A stretch of DNA of 64,000 nucleotides from Chryseobacterium sp. CH21 (GTDB lineage: Bacteria; Bacteroidota; Bacteroidia; Flavobacteriales; Weeksellaceae), in contig NZ_QICI01000051.1 of assembly GCF_004119445.1 (NCBI RefSeq), positions 1-64,000 on the forward strand, written 5' to 3'. The position numbers were made by a program, and so were the translations under genes. Below are positions 26,641 through 35,965 of the stretch, in pieces. The notes under the pieces are model-generated. The model searched no databases and had not been told where the DNA came from. It saw only the letters and a list, made by a program, of their open reading frames with translations. Position 1 is the first letter of the stretch. Each line of letters starts with the position of its first letter.

Positions 26641-28269
26641 ATGTCTAATAATCTCTTGAAACTCTTGTTTTTGCTGATAACAGCAGTCTCTATATCCGCA
26701 CAGGAAAAAAGTAATTTTTATCTTATCTGTGAAAAGACATCTTCTGTTACTGCTTATAAAGATTTACCCAAAGCAATCAAAACAGCAGATTCTCTTTATA
26801 TGAAGGCGCAAATGCCCTCAGAAAAAATAAAATGCCTTATTCTTTCTTCAGAGCTTTATCATCATGCCGGTGAACTTAAAAAAGCAATTTGTTATAGTGA
26901 AAATGCCCATTCGGTTATTAACCAGAGTAATGACCCGGAATGGATGGCTGTGGTGACCAGATTGCTTGCCAGACAATATAGACAGGTAGGGTTATACGAA
27001 AGATCCAAAAAATACATTGTAAAAGGGCTGGAAGCCTCAGGCAGGATTTCTGATTTTCAAAAAAGTAATGAGGCGGCAGGGCTGCTGAATCAGGAAATGG
27101 CTTTCTATGAAATGGAGCTGGGCAATTACTCTAAAGCCATCCGATATATTGAATCTTCACTCAGATATTTTGAAAAAATAAACACAAAAAGTGAGGGTAG
27201 AACTGCTGCAGCCTCCTATCAGTTATTGGGAGATATCTATTTCAAGCTTAATGATTATACCGTTTCTGAAAACTATTACAAAAAAGCAGAAGAATTACTT
27301 AAAGAAGGAAGCTGTACGCTGGGATTGGTCTACAATGGTTTAGGAGGAATCCGTCTGAAACAGAAAAACTGGCAGGATGCTGAATTATACCTTAAGAAAG
27401 CAGAAAAAATAGCTGATACCTCTCGAAGTCTCAAGCTTAAAAAAGCAGTATATTCCAATATTAATGATTACTATGAAGGAGTGGGGGATAATTATAAAGC
27501 CTCTTTATATGCAGTGAAATATGTACGTACTTATGACAGTATTGCAGCCCGTAATCAGAGTTTTTCCGGAAAGGGTTTTGCAAATCTTAAAGGTAAGACT
27601 ATTAAGAAAGACGACCAGATGAACCGGGTGAAAAATACTACTATTATAGTTCTGTTTACATCACTGATTGGTTTACTTGTATTTTTTAGAACAAAACAGA
27701 AAAAACAACGTTCAAAGTTTAGAAATATTATAAGAGCTCAGTTAAATATAATCAGTAAAAGGACTCACTATCCTTTAAAAGAAGTTGACAATAATGAATT
27801 CTCTAATATATCTGTGGAAGAAATTGAAGAAAAGGATTCTGAGGCAGACCGCAGACGAAATGATTCTCTGATGACTGCAGAAACAGAATCAAAATTGCTG
27901 GAACTTCTTGAAGATTTTGAAAAAGGTGATCTTTATAACAATAAAGGAATGTCTCTGTCTTTTCTTGCTGGTGAACTCAATACCAATACAAAATATCTGT
28001 CATATGTAATCAATCAGCATAAAAGTGCAGACTTTAAAACGTATATTAATCGTTTAAGAATCAACTATATTGTAGACAAACTTATTAATAACGAGAAGTA
28101 TAGACAGTACAAGATAAGTATTCTTGCTGATGAATGCGGCTTCTCTTCGCACAGTAAATTTGCTGCAGTTTTTAAGGCGGTTACAGATTATTCTCCATCA
28201 GCTTATATTAAATATATTGATGCTGAAAACCAATCCGATAAAAATGTTCATTTTCCTGAAAATGATTAA
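26641..28269 (+). CDS. TPR-containing transmembrane AraC-type regulator
   Basis: A signal-like N-terminus (MSNNLLKLLFLLITAVSISAQ from 26641) is followed by about 300 residues of tetratricopeptide repeats. These carry YSKAIRYIESSL, YYKKAEELL, LGGIRLKQKNWQDAELYL. One transmembrane helix (TIIVLFTSLIGLLVFF) follows, and a C-terminal AraC helix-turn-helix (LSFLAGELNTNTKYLSYVIN; ILADECGFSSHSKFAAVFK). The layout is common in Flavobacteriia: a periplasmic TPR sensor coupled through the membrane to DNA binding. An in-frame ATG at 26599 would add 14 residues. The signal and target genes are unknown. Confidence 0.82.
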   Translation: MSNNLLKLLFLLITAVSISAQEKSNFYLICEKTSSVTAYKDLPKAIKTADSLYMKAQMPSEKIKCLILSSELYHHAGELKKAICYSENAHSVINQSNDPEWMAVVTRLLARQYRQVGLYERSKKYIVKGLEASGRISDFQKSNEAAGLLNQEMAFYEMELGNYSKAIRYIESSLRYFEKINTKSEGRTAAASYQLLGDIYFKLNDYTVSENYYKKAEELLKEGSCTLGLVYNGLGGIRLKQKNWQDAELYLKKAEKIADTSRSLKLKKAVYSNINDYYEGVGDNYKASLYAVKYVRTYDSIAARNQSFSGKGFANLKGKTIKKDDQMNRVKNTTIIVLFTSLIGLLVFFRTKQKKQRSKFRNIIRAQLNIISKRTHYPLKEVDNNEFSNISVEEIEEKDSEADRRRNDSLMTAETESKLLELLEDFEKGDLYNNKGMSLSFLAGELNTNTKYLSYVINQHKSADFKTYINRLRINYIVDKLINNEKYRQYKISILADECGFSSHSKFAAVFKAVTDYSPSAYIKYIDAENQSDKNVHFPEND

Positions 28270-28351
28270 GTAGAGATGATTTTTTAGATTCTATCTTACT
28301 ATTTTCATGAAAATGAACAACCTATTGCTTTAGAGGTAACCTTTGCTGCCC

Positions 28352-28359
28352 TATATTTG
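28352..28359 (+). promoter_or_regulatory. -7 promoter element TATATTTG without a following gene
   Basis: Exact TAnnTTTG. The next 250 bases contain only a 13-codon frame (ATG at 28377) before a strong terminator. Confidence 0.45.
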
Positions 28360-28365
28360 CGCCAG

Positions 28366-28621
28366 TTTTAGGGAAATGAACATCTCCGTACTGCAGCTTA
28401 TCTCTTTTATTTCTTGAAGAATCATCCTTTCTTCTGAACGAAGGTCTAAAGTAAGAGTTTCTGATTTCTAAGCTAAAAACCCAACCATGAAAATTAATAT
28501 ATAGAACACATGTCCTGTTTCATTTTTGAGATAGCATTGTTCTCCCTTTCATCTTCAAAGGATATTCTGTTCAGAATATAAACCATATCCCATAATCGGG
28601 GTTGATTGCCCGGTTTTTTTT
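28366..28621 (+). ncRNA. candidate non-coding RNA
   Basis: About 255 bases bounded by a -7 box (28352-28359) and a rho-independent terminator (28594-28621), with no credible protein. It includes the perfect hairpin TATTCTG-TT-CAGAATA inside an outer GGATAT/ATATCC pairing near 28560-28590. I cannot match it to 6S, SRP, RNase P or tmRNA. A small peptide MNISVLQLISFIS is possible but unsupported. Confidence 0.35.
28594..28621 (+). terminator. rho-independent terminator of the candidate RNA
   Basis: Stem AATCGGG (28594-28600) / CCCGGTT (28609-28615), one G-T pair, then T8 (28614-28621). Confidence 0.7.
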
Positions 28622-28641
28622 CAGTCAAGTTTTTTTAAGTG

Positions 28642-28667
28642 CAAATCCACAGTAGTCTGTGGATTTG
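28642..28667. terminator. hairpin just past the small lipoprotein gene
   Basis: Perfect 11-bp stem CAAATCCACAG (28642-28652) / CTGTGGATTTG (28657-28667). The better T run follows on the plus strand, so orientation is unclear. Confidence 0.5.
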
Positions 28668-28672
28668 TGATT

Positions 28673-28882
28673 TTATTTAACCTTTGTACTGTCGGTTTTG
28701 GTTTTTGAAGTATCAGAGACAGCTGGTGCTGATTGAGAATTGGCTACAGCAGAATCCCCCATTTTGTTTAAGAGTGAATCTTTGTTGTGGGCATCTTTAT
28801 ATTCCTCTCTTTTCTCTTTGTTTTGAGCACAGCTTCCAAAAAAAAGAAGTCCAAGAACGGCTCCTATCCAGATTTTTTTCAT
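28673..28882 (-). CDS. small lipoprotein, Lys/Ser/Asp-rich
   Basis: 69 residues from MKKIWIGAVLGLLFFGSC, a lipobox (FGSC), then a hydrophilic low-complexity tail (KEKREEYKDAHNKDSLL, SDTSKTKTDSTKVK). I choose the ATG at 28882 rather than 28891 because it starts the signal peptide. It resembles the lipoprotein at 29189 in plan. Function unknown. A 7-bp tandem repeat begins 49 bases upstream. Confidence 0.65.
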   Translation of the reverse strand: MKKIWIGAVLGLLFFGSCAQNKEKREEYKDAHNKDSLLNKMGDSAVANSQSAPAVSDTSKTKTDSTKVK

Positions 28883-28930
28883 AATAGTCAATTTTAATGT
28901 TTGGTTTTAATCAAATATAAGAATTTAATT

Positions 28931-28979
28931 AAAAGATAAAAGATAAAAGATAAAAGATAAAAGATAAAAGATAAAAGAT
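28931..28979. repeat. tandem repeat AAAAGAT x 7
   Basis: Seven perfect consecutive copies of the 7-mer AAAAGAT, upstream of the small lipoprotein gene, which is read leftwards. Copy number is likely variable between strains. Confidence 0.95.
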
Positions 28980-28990
28980 GTTTTTAATAA

Positions 28991-29058
28991 AATTCAATAG
29001 GGCTTGGTTTTAACCCGGATAACCATAAATTATCTATCCCATGGCTTCAGCCAAAACC
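28991..29058. repeat. bipartite hairpin element, copy 1
   Basis: ATTCAATAGGGCTTGGTTTT, AACCCGG, then TGGCTTCAGCCAAAACCTAA. It matches the order and words of 38409-38479 with the first hairpin degenerate. Confidence 0.6.
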
Positions 29059-29129
29059 TAAAAAATAAACATCATTCAAAACAAAACTTAATTATTGCTT
29101 TCACATTTTAGCTTCTAATCTTTTCAAAA

Positions 29130-29160
29130 AAAATCTGCAGAGCTTTCATCTGCAGATTTT
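29130..29160. terminator. terminator of the 29189 lipoprotein gene
   Basis: Perfect stem AAAATCTGCAGA (29130-29141) / TCTGCAGATTTT (29149-29160) with A and T flanks, functional on both strands. Confidence 0.8.
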
Positions 29161-29188
29161 CCATTTTTAGATTGAATGTTTATAATTA

Positions 29189-29410
29189 CTATTTGGCTGG
29201 AGAGGTTGCCATAGAATCCTTTTTCATCTTGATACTGTCAGAACTCGTCATTTTTGTAGTCATTGTATCAGAAGTTGTAGACGATGCACTTTTCTGTGTA
29301 TTCTCTACAGCTGCTGAGTCCCGATTACTTGTAGACATTGTTGATTCTTTGGTTCCACAGCTCACGGCAAATATTCCTATTCCAACGGCTGCTAACAATA
29401 ACTTTTTCAT
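29189..29410 (-). CDS. small lipoprotein, Ser/Thr-rich
   Basis: 73 residues starting MKKLLLAAVGIGIFAVSC, a lipobox (AVSC) and a Ser/Thr/Lys/Met low-complexity tail ending DSMATSPAK. Same design as the lipoprotein at 28673; the two may be paralogues. Function unknown; abundance as an envelope or stress lipoprotein is only a guess. Confidence 0.65.
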   Translation of the reverse strand: MKKLLLAAVGIGIFAVSCGTKESTMSTSNRDSAAVENTQKSASSTTSDTMTTKMTSSDSIKMKKDSMATSPAK

Positions 29411-29499
29411 ACTATTTTATTTTGGGGTGTTGTACAGTAAAAAAATCAACAATTATTCCTAACCGGGTATGATAAGTCGTAAAATATCGGTAAAGTTTG

Positions 29500-29685
29500 T
29501 TAAAGGATGTTAGTGGGGGGTATCGGGTTTCGAGATGTGGGATTCGGGATGCGAGTTTAATGTTTAATGTTGATTATAGTCCCAAAAATACTCTTTACCA
29601 AAAACACTCTAATACTCTCAAACTCTCACACTCTCTTACGCTCAAACCCTACCACTCGAATCCCGCACCCCGAAACCCACCCAAC
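29500..29685. repeat. dispersed low-complexity repeats (CTCAAAC / GGGATTCGGG families)
   Basis: GTGGGATTCGGGATGCGAG near 29540 is mirrored by ACTCGAATCCCGCACCCCGA near 29654. Between them lies CTCTCAAACTCTCACACTC (about 29610). The same words occur at 14436-14472, 39211-39290, 42735-42830 and 60930-60998. No gene is supported here. Confidence 0.55.
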
Positions 29686-29715
29686 AAAAAAGCCCCGAAA
29701 CCGAAATTCCGAGGC
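29686..29715 (-). terminator. rho-independent terminator of pruA
   Basis: Stem GCCCCGAAA (29692-29700) / TTCCGAGGC (29707-29715), with two G-T pairs on the minus strand, followed there by T6. Confidence 0.7.
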
Positions 29716-29750
29716 TGTTACATCATTGATCAATGATTATTTATCGTTTA

Positions 29751-31376
29751 TTATCCCAAATAAGGATATTTGTAGTTCTTTGGAGAAACAAATGTTTCTT
29801 TTACGCTTCTTACAGACGTCCATCTTAGAAGATTCATTTTAGAACCTGCTTTATCGTTGGTTCCTGAAGCTCTACCACCCCCGAAAGGCTGTTGACCTAC
29901 TACGGCACCCGTTGGTTTATCATTGATATAGAAGTTACCAGATGCGTTCTCTAAAGCTTTGTACGCTTCATTGATTGCGTAACGGTCTTGTGAGAATACA
30001 GAACCTGTTAATGAATATGGAGAAGAAGAATCTACTAACTTAAGAGTCTCTTTCCAGTCTTGGTCTTCATACACAAATACAGAAAGAATTGGTCCGAAGA
30101 TCTCTTCTACCATGCTTTCGTATTGAGGATTTGTAGTTTCAATTACTGTTGGGTGAACAAACCATCCTTTAGAATCATCAACTTTTCCTCCAATTGCTAC
30201 AGTAGCTTCACCGGAAGCATTTGCTCTGTCGATGTATCCTTTACATTTTTCGAAAGAATTTTTGTCGATTACAGCGTTTACGAAGTTAGACGTATCTTCT
30301 GGAGAACCAACTTTGATGGTACTCATCTGAGCTTCCATTACTTTTTTCACATCAGCCCAAAGAGACTTAGGTACATAAGCTCTTGAAGCAGCAGAACATT
30401 TCTGTCCCTGGTATTCGAAAGCACCTCTTACCAATGCAGTCGCTACAGCTTCTACGTTAGCAGAAGGGTGAGCGATTACAAAGTCTTTACCTCCTGTTTC
30501 TCCAACAATTCTCGGGTATGTTCTGTAGTTGTGGATATTGTCACCAATCATTTTCCACATTCCCTGGAATACTTTTGTAGAACCTGTAAAGTGAAGACCT
30601 GCGAAATCACGGTGTGCCAATACTTTTTCAGCAGTTTCTTTTCCATCCGTAAAGATCATGTTGATAACCCCTGCAGGAAGACCCGCTTCTGTTAATACAT
30701 CCATGATTACTTTTGCAGAATATACCTGCTTGTCAGACGGTTTCCATACCACTACGTTTCCTAACATTGCCATACAAGTAGGAAGGTTTCCTGAAATAGC
30801 CGTAAAGTTGAATGGAGTTACTGCAAAGCAGAATCCTTCTAATGGTCTGTACTCAACGCGGTTCCAGATTCCATTGTCAGAAACCGGCTGCTCAGAATAC
30901 ATTTCTGTCATGAACTCTACATTGAATCTTAAGAAGTCGATGAACTCACAAGCAGCATCAATTTCAGCCTGGTGTACATTTTTAGACTGTCCGATCATTG
31001 TTGCAGCGTTGATCACATCTCTGTAAGGACCAGCCAAAAGATCAGCTGCCTTTAAGAAAATTGCCGCACGCTGTTCCCAGCCTAGTTCATTCCAATCATT
31101 TTTAGCTGCTAATGCCGCATTGATAGCGTCATCCACATGCTGCATACCACCTTGGTAATAGAATCCAAAATCATGCGCATGATCCTGTGGAGACTGAAGC
31201 TGTACTTTTGTATCTGTTTTTACTTCTTTTCCGTTGATGATCATTGGGATTTCTACCTTTTCAGCCCACATTTTTTTATAAGTGTCGATAAGGCTTTTAA
31301 CTTCCGGAGATCCCGGTTCGTATGAATTTACCGGTTCATTTACCGCTAATGGTACTTGCGAAATTGCTTTTGACAT
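29751..31376 (-). CDS. pruA: L-glutamate gamma-semialdehyde dehydrogenase (1-pyrroline-5-carboxylate dehydrogenase)
   Basis: Oxidises glutamate-gamma-semialdehyde to glutamate, the second step of proline catabolism. The 541-residue protein is the stand-alone PruA type. It shows FNFTAISGNLPT (substrate loop), WKPSDKQVYSA, FTGSTKVF, the base Glu in IVGETGGKDF and the nucleophile Cys in YQGQKCSAASR. The C-terminal FGGGRASGTNDKAG anchors the aldehyde site. A TAAATTTG box stands 44 bases upstream and a terminator follows, so it is probably monocistronic. The proline dehydrogenase (putA/prodh) is not in the window. Confidence 0.95.
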   Translation of the reverse strand: MSKAISQVPLAVNEPVNSYEPGSPEVKSLIDTYKKMWAEKVEIPMIINGKEVKTDTKVQLQSPQDHAHDFGFYYQGGMQHVDDAINAALAAKNDWNELGWEQRAAIFLKAADLLAGPYRDVINAATMIGQSKNVHQAEIDAACEFIDFLRFNVEFMTEMYSEQPVSDNGIWNRVEYRPLEGFCFAVTPFNFTAISGNLPTCMAMLGNVVVWKPSDKQVYSAKVIMDVLTEAGLPAGVINMIFTDGKETAEKVLAHRDFAGLHFTGSTKVFQGMWKMIGDNIHNYRTYPRIVGETGGKDFVIAHPSANVEAVATALVRGAFEYQGQKCSAASRAYVPKSLWADVKKVMEAQMSTIKVGSPEDTSNFVNAVIDKNSFEKCKGYIDRANASGEATVAIGGKVDDSKGWFVHPTVIETTNPQYESMVEEIFGPILSVFVYEDQDWKETLKLVDSSSPYSLTGSVFSQDRYAINEAYKALENASGNFYINDKPTGAVVGQQPFGGGRASGTNDKAGSKMNLLRWTSVRSVKETFVSPKNYKYPYLG

Positions 31377-31419
31377 ATTACGTTTTATTATTTTATTTAA
31401 ATTTAATAAGATGTGTATA

Positions 31420-31427
31420 CAAATTTA
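31420..31427 (-). promoter_or_regulatory. -7 promoter element TAAATTTG of pruA
   Basis: CAAATTTA on the plus strand; exact TAnnTTTG on the minus strand, 44 bases before the pruA ATG. Confidence 0.5.
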
Positions 31428-31782
31428 CAATAATTATAAAGAAAGAAAAAATGCCATCTGTTTTTGTCAAATAAAGTGTAAAATGAATTTTCTGATAATA
31501 TTTAAGCTTTTTTGATGATAGATTTTATTAAATCTTGGTATGTTTTGATAATTCTTTAGCTTTTAGAAAAAAACGCATCATTTTGTTATAATTATAGGAA
31601 TTAGGACAATAAAATATTTGTCATAGTTTAAAAACAGTTATTAATTGCTATAAATAAGGGATTTGTAACGAAGTGTTAAAATTATATAAATTCACATTTG
31701 TTGTGATTTTGAACATTTTAAATAATTTTTTTGATAGGCAGAGGGATAAGATTGTTCTACTTTTACACCATTATTAACAGGT
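31428..31782. other. very AT-rich intergenic region
   Basis: No gene supported. It should contain the plus-strand promoter for 31783; TACTTTTA near 31757 is one base off the -7 consensus. Confidence 0.4.
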
Positions 31783-32148
31783 ATGAAAAAAAGAGTCCTA
31801 TTTTTCTCTTTTATGATATTTTTCTCAGCATTGTGTGCAGGTCTTTTTGCACATAAAGGGAAAACTCAATCATACGCTGATGTCCTTTCAAAAATTCATC
31901 TTCTTCAGCAGAAATCTGATCAGCAGACCCAACCTGAAATCTATAGTTTTTCAGATGCGCAGGATGTGCAGGATTCTAATGACTGGGAGAAAGTGAAATT
32001 TGACTACTCAATACTTACACAGCAGTGGCTGCACTATTTCTTTGCAGATTACACTTACAATACACAGGTTGCAGCCGTTCAAAACTGCATTTATATTACA
32101 GCACCAAGGTACATTCTGTATCATTGCTTGCAGATAGCTGGCTGCTAA
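31783..32148 (+). CDS. secreted hypothetical protein upstream of urease
   Basis: 121 residues with a signal peptide (MKKRVLFFSFMIFFSALCAGLFA). The Gln/Asp-rich middle is followed by a C-terminal half with aromatic residues and two Cys (CIYITAPRYILYHC, then CLQIAGC). No family recognised. It precedes ureA by 155 bases on the same strand and could belong to the urease region or be independent. Confidence 0.55.
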   Translation: MKKRVLFFSFMIFFSALCAGLFAHKGKTQSYADVLSKIHLLQQKSDQQTQPEIYSFSDAQDVQDSNDWEKVKFDYSILTQQWLHYFFADYTYNTQVAAVQNCIYITAPRYILYHCLQIAGC

Positions 32149-32303
32149 TCTCTATTTCACATTTTTAATGATTCATTATGGTTTGTATTCACTTTAATAC
32201 AGGTCCGTAAGAATCATTCCCATTTTACATTTTTGAACAGGTCTGTTTGCCTTTACGGAGAGGTGAATCGGATATTGTTTGTCCAATTTTAAATAAAAAT
32301 ATT

Positions 32304-32606
32304 ATGCACTTAACACCGAGAGAAACGGAGAAGCTTATGCTATTTCTGGCAGGCGAACTTGCTCTGAAAAGAAAGGCAAGAGGCCTTAAATTAAACTACC
32401 CGGAATCAATAGCTCTGATCAGTCATTTTTTGCTTGAAGGAGCCAGAGATGGGAAAAAAGTAGCTGAACTGATGCAGGAAGGCGCCAATCTTCTTACCAA
32501 AGAGGATGTAATGCCCGGTGTGGCAGACATGATCCATGATGTTCAGATTGAAGCCACTTTCCCGGACGGAACCAAACTGGTAACCGTACACAATCCAATC
32601 CGCTAA
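32304..32606 (+). CDS. ureA: urease subunit gamma
   Basis: Smallest structural subunit of nickel urease, which hydrolyses urea to ammonia and carbamate. The 100 residues match UreA length and order: [77 protein letters not shown] (parts). Start at 32304, since an upstream in-frame start would add non-family residues. First gene of ureABC, 11 bases before ureB. Confidence 0.97.
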   Translation: MHLTPRETEKLMLFLAGELALKRKARGLKLNYPESIALISHFLLEGARDGKKVAELMQEGANLLTKEDVMPGVADMIHDVQIEATFPDGTKLVTVHNPIR

Positions 32607-32617
32607 TACTACTGATT

Positions 32618-32986
32618 ATGATACCAGGAGAAATTTTTGTAAAAGAAGGTACAATTATCTGCAATGAAGGCAGAGAAACCGTAAAAATAAAAGTGACTAA
32701 TACAGGAGACCGCCCTATTCAGGTAGGTTCGCACTTCCATTTTTTCGAAGTCAATAAAGCCATGAGCTTTGACCGTGAAAGAGCTTTCGGAAAGAGGCTG
32801 AATATTGTAGCAAGTACTGCAGTACGTTTCGAGCCGGGAGAAGAAAAAGAAGTGGAATTGGTAGAAATAGGAGGAACCAAAAAAGCAATGGGCTTCAATA
32901 ATCTTGTCGATGGGCAGGTAGATTCTGAAGAACAGAAAAAAGTAAGCCTTGCAAAAGTTGAAGAATTAAACTTTAAAAATCACTAA
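32618..32986 (+). CDS. ureB: urease subunit beta
   Basis: Structural subunit that packs around the UreC active-site flap. 122 residues with [32 protein letters not shown] and [32 protein letters not shown]; all are UreB hallmarks. It has an ordinary C-terminal tail rich in Lys/Glu. One base separates its stop from ureC, so expression is coupled. Confidence 0.97.
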   Translation: MIPGEIFVKEGTIICNEGRETVKIKVTNTGDRPIQVGSHFHFFEVNKAMSFDRERAFGKRLNIVASTAVRFEPGEEKEVELVEIGGTKKAMGFNNLVDGQVDSEEQKKVSLAKVEELNFKNH

Positions 32987-32987
32987 G

Positions 32988-34709
32988 ATGAGCTTACACG
33001 TAGACAGAAAACAATATGCCAATATATTAGGTCCTACAGCCGGAGATAAAATCAGACTGGGAGATACGGAAATCATTATTGAAATCGAAAAAGATTTCAC
33101 TCATTACGGAGACGAAGCCGTTTTCGGAGGTGGAAAAACCGTACGTGATGGTATGGGACAGAATGTGACGGCAAAAAGAGACGAAGGTGTTCTGGATCTT
33201 TGTATTACAGGAGCCGTCATTATTGACCACTGGGGAATTGTAAAAGGAGATATCGGAATCAAAGACGGAAAGATTGTAGGAATCGGAAAAGCGGGTAATC
33301 CTGATACAATGGATGGTGTAACTCCTGATATGATTATCGGGGCTTCAACCGAAGTGCATGGTGGAAAAGGTTATATCGTAACTGCCGGAGGTATTGATAC
33401 CCATATTCACTACATCTGCCCTCAGCAGATCGAAACATCTCTTTACAGCGGAATCACCACAATGATTGGAGGTGGTACAGGTCCGAATGACGGAACCAAT
33501 GCTACAACCGTTACTCCGGGAAGATTCAATATGCAGAAAATGCTCGAGGCAGCAGAAGAATATCCTATGAATCTTGGTTTCTTCGGAAAAGGAAACTGTT
33601 CAGCTGAAGAACCTATTGAAGAACAGGTGGAAGCTGGTGCTTTAGGAGTAAAAATTCATGAAGATTGGGGGGCAACTCCTGCCACCATTGATGCTGCATT
33701 GAAATTAGCCGATAAATATGACGTTCAGGTGGCCATCCACACGGATACATTGAATGAAGGAGGGTTTCTGGAAGATACCATGATAGCCATCAACGGAAGG
33801 GTAATCCATACTTTCCATACAGAAGGAGCAGGTGGAGGTCATGCACCGGACATCATTAAAGCAGCTATGTATCCTAATGTATTGCCAGCTTCAACAAACC
33901 CTACACGTCCTTACACGGTCAATACAATTGATGAGCATTTGGATATGCTGATGGTTTGCCATCACCTGAGTAAAAACATTCCTGAAGATGTAGCGTTTGC
34001 AGATTCACGTATCCGTCCTGAAACCATTGCAGCAGAAGATATTCTTCACGACATGGGAGTTTTCAGTATCATGAGTTCAGACTCCCAGGCGATGGGAAGA
34101 CCAGGGGAAGTGGTTACCAGAACATGGCAGACAGCGAGCAAAATGAAAGAGCAAAGAGGTGATCTGGATGAAGATAAAGATAGCGGAAATGACAATTATC
34201 GTGCAAAAAGATATGTTGCTAAATATACCATCAACCCGGCTATTGCACATGGTATTTCAGAATATGTAGGATCTGTTGAAGAAGGAAAATTAGCAGATTT
34301 AGTGATCTGGAAACCCGCATTATTCGGAGTAAAACCTGAAATGATTGTAAAAGGAGGATTCGTCATTGCTGCTAAAATGGGAGACCCCAATGCATCTATT
34401 CCAACGCCTCAGCCAATTATCTACAGAAACATGTTCGGAGCTCACGGAAAAGCAAAATTTGGTACTTGTGCGAATTTTGTTTCTCAAATCTCTATCGACA
34501 ACGGAACAATCGCTTCTTACAAACTGGAAAAAATGATTCTTCCGGTGAAAAACTGTAGAAATATTGGTAAAAAAGACCTTATCCATAATGATAAGACGCC
34601 TTTAATTGAAGTGAATCCTGAAAACTATAAAGTAACGGTAGATGGAGAGTACATCACTTGTGAGCCTGCGGAAACACTTCCTTTAACACAGTTGTATTAT
34701 TTGTTCTAA
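32988..34709 (+). CDS. ureC: urease subunit alpha (catalytic)
   Basis: The catalytic nickel subunit, 573 residues. Every metal ligand and catalytic residue of Klebsiella UreC is present at a constant +5 offset: H139 and H141 (THIHY), carbamylated K222 (GVKIHEDWG), H251, H277 (HTFHTEG), C324-H325 in the flap (VCHHLS) and D365 (SSDSQAMG). No residue is missing, so the enzyme should be active once matured by UreDEFG. It is followed not by ureE but by a barrel gene, after an unusual palindrome. Confidence 0.98.
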   Translation: MSLHVDRKQYANILGPTAGDKIRLGDTEIIIEIEKDFTHYGDEAVFGGGKTVRDGMGQNVTAKRDEGVLDLCITGAVIIDHWGIVKGDIGIKDGKIVGIGKAGNPDTMDGVTPDMIIGASTEVHGGKGYIVTAGGIDTHIHYICPQQIETSLYSGITTMIGGGTGPNDGTNATTVTPGRFNMQKMLEAAEEYPMNLGFFGKGNCSAEEPIEEQVEAGALGVKIHEDWGATPATIDAALKLADKYDVQVAIHTDTLNEGGFLEDTMIAINGRVIHTFHTEGAGGGHAPDIIKAAMYPNVLPASTNPTRPYTVNTIDEHLDMLMVCHHLSKNIPEDVAFADSRIRPETIAAEDILHDMGVFSIMSSDSQAMGRPGEVVTRTWQTASKMKEQRGDLDEDKDSGNDNYRAKRYVAKYTINPAIAHGISEYVGSVEEGKLADLVIWKPALFGVKPEMIVKGGFVIAAKMGDPNASIPTPQPIIYRNMFGAHGKAKFGTCANFVSQISIDNGTIASYKLEKMILPVKNCRNIGKKDLIHNDKTPLIEVNPENYKVTVDGEYITCEPAETLPLTQLYYLF

Positions 34710-34734
34710 GATCAATTTAAACAATGACAGGTAC

Positions 34735-34767
34735 AAACCTTATAGGTTTTTAAAACCTATAAGGTTT
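34735..34767. repeat. near-perfect 33-bp palindrome
   Basis: AAACCTTATAGGTTTT (34735-34750), one T, then AAAACCTATAAGGTTT (34752-34767). It lies between ureC and the barrel gene and can extrude as a hairpin with almost no loop. Confidence 0.9.
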
Positions 34768-34818
34768 AATCAAAGTTTATTCAATTCAATGTAAAACAAT
34801 TATAGAACTAAGGGTAGA

Positions 34819-35466
34819 ATGAAATATTTAAATAAAACAGTTTTTCCTCTTGCAATAGCTGGTGCATGTATGCTTTCAGGAAATCTGAATGCTCAGTTTC
34901 TTGGCGGACACAGGCTTAAAAGCGATGAAGAGGGACCAAAAGGACAGTTTATGATGTACGGTTCATTAGACTATTCTAAAATCACAACCCCTTCAAGCAG
35001 TAGCAGTACGGTTTCCAGTGCGCCGCTGGGAATGGGATACTTCATTAATAATAATGACCTTATCGGAGTTAATTATGCTTACTCGCAGAATACAGTTGAC
35101 CATAATGTGGTCTATAAACAAAATGAAGCCGGTATCTGGTATAGTCCGTCAGTAATGCTTGGAAAATATTTTGTACTGATTGGTCAGGTGGATGCCTATT
35201 ATGTTTGGGGGCAGCAGCTTTCAACAGCAGCAGACGCCATGCAGAACTTTAACGGATTTCGTCTCCGTGCCTATCCTTTGATCGGGATATTGTTGGGAGG
35301 AGGCTGGGCACTGAAATTCAAATTTGCAGAGCTTTCAATGCTTCAGACCAAAACAAAAGAAGAAGGCTGGACAAAAAGTTATGTGGCCGGAATCAGTGGT
35401 TCAACATTCGGGGTAGGAATCTCCAAAAACTTAGACTTCAGAAAAAAAATCAAAAATGATAATTAA
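34819..35466 (+). CDS. outer-membrane beta-barrel protein inside the urease operon
   Basis: 215 residues with a signal peptide (ending LNAQ). Short aromatic-rich beta strands with Gly turns follow (GYFINNNDLIGVNYAYSQN, VMLGKYFVLIGQVDAYYVWG, GGGWALKFKFAELSML), like an OmpW/OprF-type eight-strand barrel. Its last codons overlap the ureE start by 11 bases, so it is translationally coupled to urease maturation genes. A role as a urea or nickel porin is an inference from position only; nothing in sequence shows substrate. Confidence 0.75.
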   Translation: MKYLNKTVFPLAIAGACMLSGNLNAQFLGGHRLKSDEEGPKGQFMMYGSLDYSKITTPSSSSSTVSSAPLGMGYFINNNDLIGVNYAYSQNTVDHNVVYKQNEAGIWYSPSVMLGKYFVLIGQVDAYYVWGQQLSTAADAMQNFNGFRLRAYPLIGILLGGGWALKFKFAELSMLQTKTKEEGWTKSYVAGISGSTFGVGISKNLDFRKKIKNDN

Positions 35467-35965
35467 TCAAATCATAGGCAATCTTGCTGAAAATCCTTCG
35501 GAGAAAACCATAGATTATCTTGATCTGGAATGGTTTGAAACCACCAAAAGAATCCAGCGTAAAAAAACCAGACAGGGAATTGATGTTGCCATCAAATTTC
35601 TGAGAGAAGGACAGCGTTTGCGCGAAGGAGATATTCTTTTTGAGGATGTAGAAAAAATAATCGCGGTAAATGTTCTGGAAACAGAAGCTATCGTGATGTC
35701 ACCAGCGTCTTTGTTGGAAATGGGTACCGTATGTTATGAGATCGGAAACAAGCATATTCCACTTTTCATTCAGGAAGATAAAGTATTGCTCCCTTTTGAA
35801 ATGCCGATGTTCAGATGGCTGGAAGTAAGTGGTTTCAACCCGGAAAAACAATCTGTGAAACTTCTCAATCTTCTTAAATCTAATGTAGAACCTCACGGAC
35901 ATGGAAGTCTGGGATCAACAATCTTTACTAAAATCTTAAAAATGGCTGCCCCGAAAGATGAATAA
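35456..35965 (+). CDS. ureE: urease accessory protein (nickel metallochaperone)
   Basis: Binds nickel and passes it to the UreG-containing complex. 169 residues match UreE: an N-terminal peptide-binding domain (DLEWFETTKRIQRKKTRQG), then the metal-binding domain with MGTVCYEIGNKHIPLF, whose His corresponds to the conserved interface ligand. The C-terminal His tail is short (HGHG), not the long polyhistidine of Klebsiella. Overlaps the barrel gene by 11 bases and ureF by 8. Confidence 0.93.
   Translation: MIINQIIGNLAENPSEKTIDYLDLEWFETTKRIQRKKTRQGIDVAIKFLREGQRLREGDILFEDVEKIIAVNVLETEAIVMSPASLLEMGTVCYEIGNKHIPLFIQEDKVLLPFEMPMFRWLEVSGFNPEKQSVKLLNLLKSNVEPHGHGSLGSTIFTKILKMAAPKDE

Noticed and set aside
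28377..28418. 13-codon peptide after the 28352 promoter
   Set aside because: Too short to support as a gene; recorded only within the candidate RNA.
28931..28979. CRISPR-like repeats
   Set aside because: The unit is 7 bases with no spacers; a simple tandem repeat.
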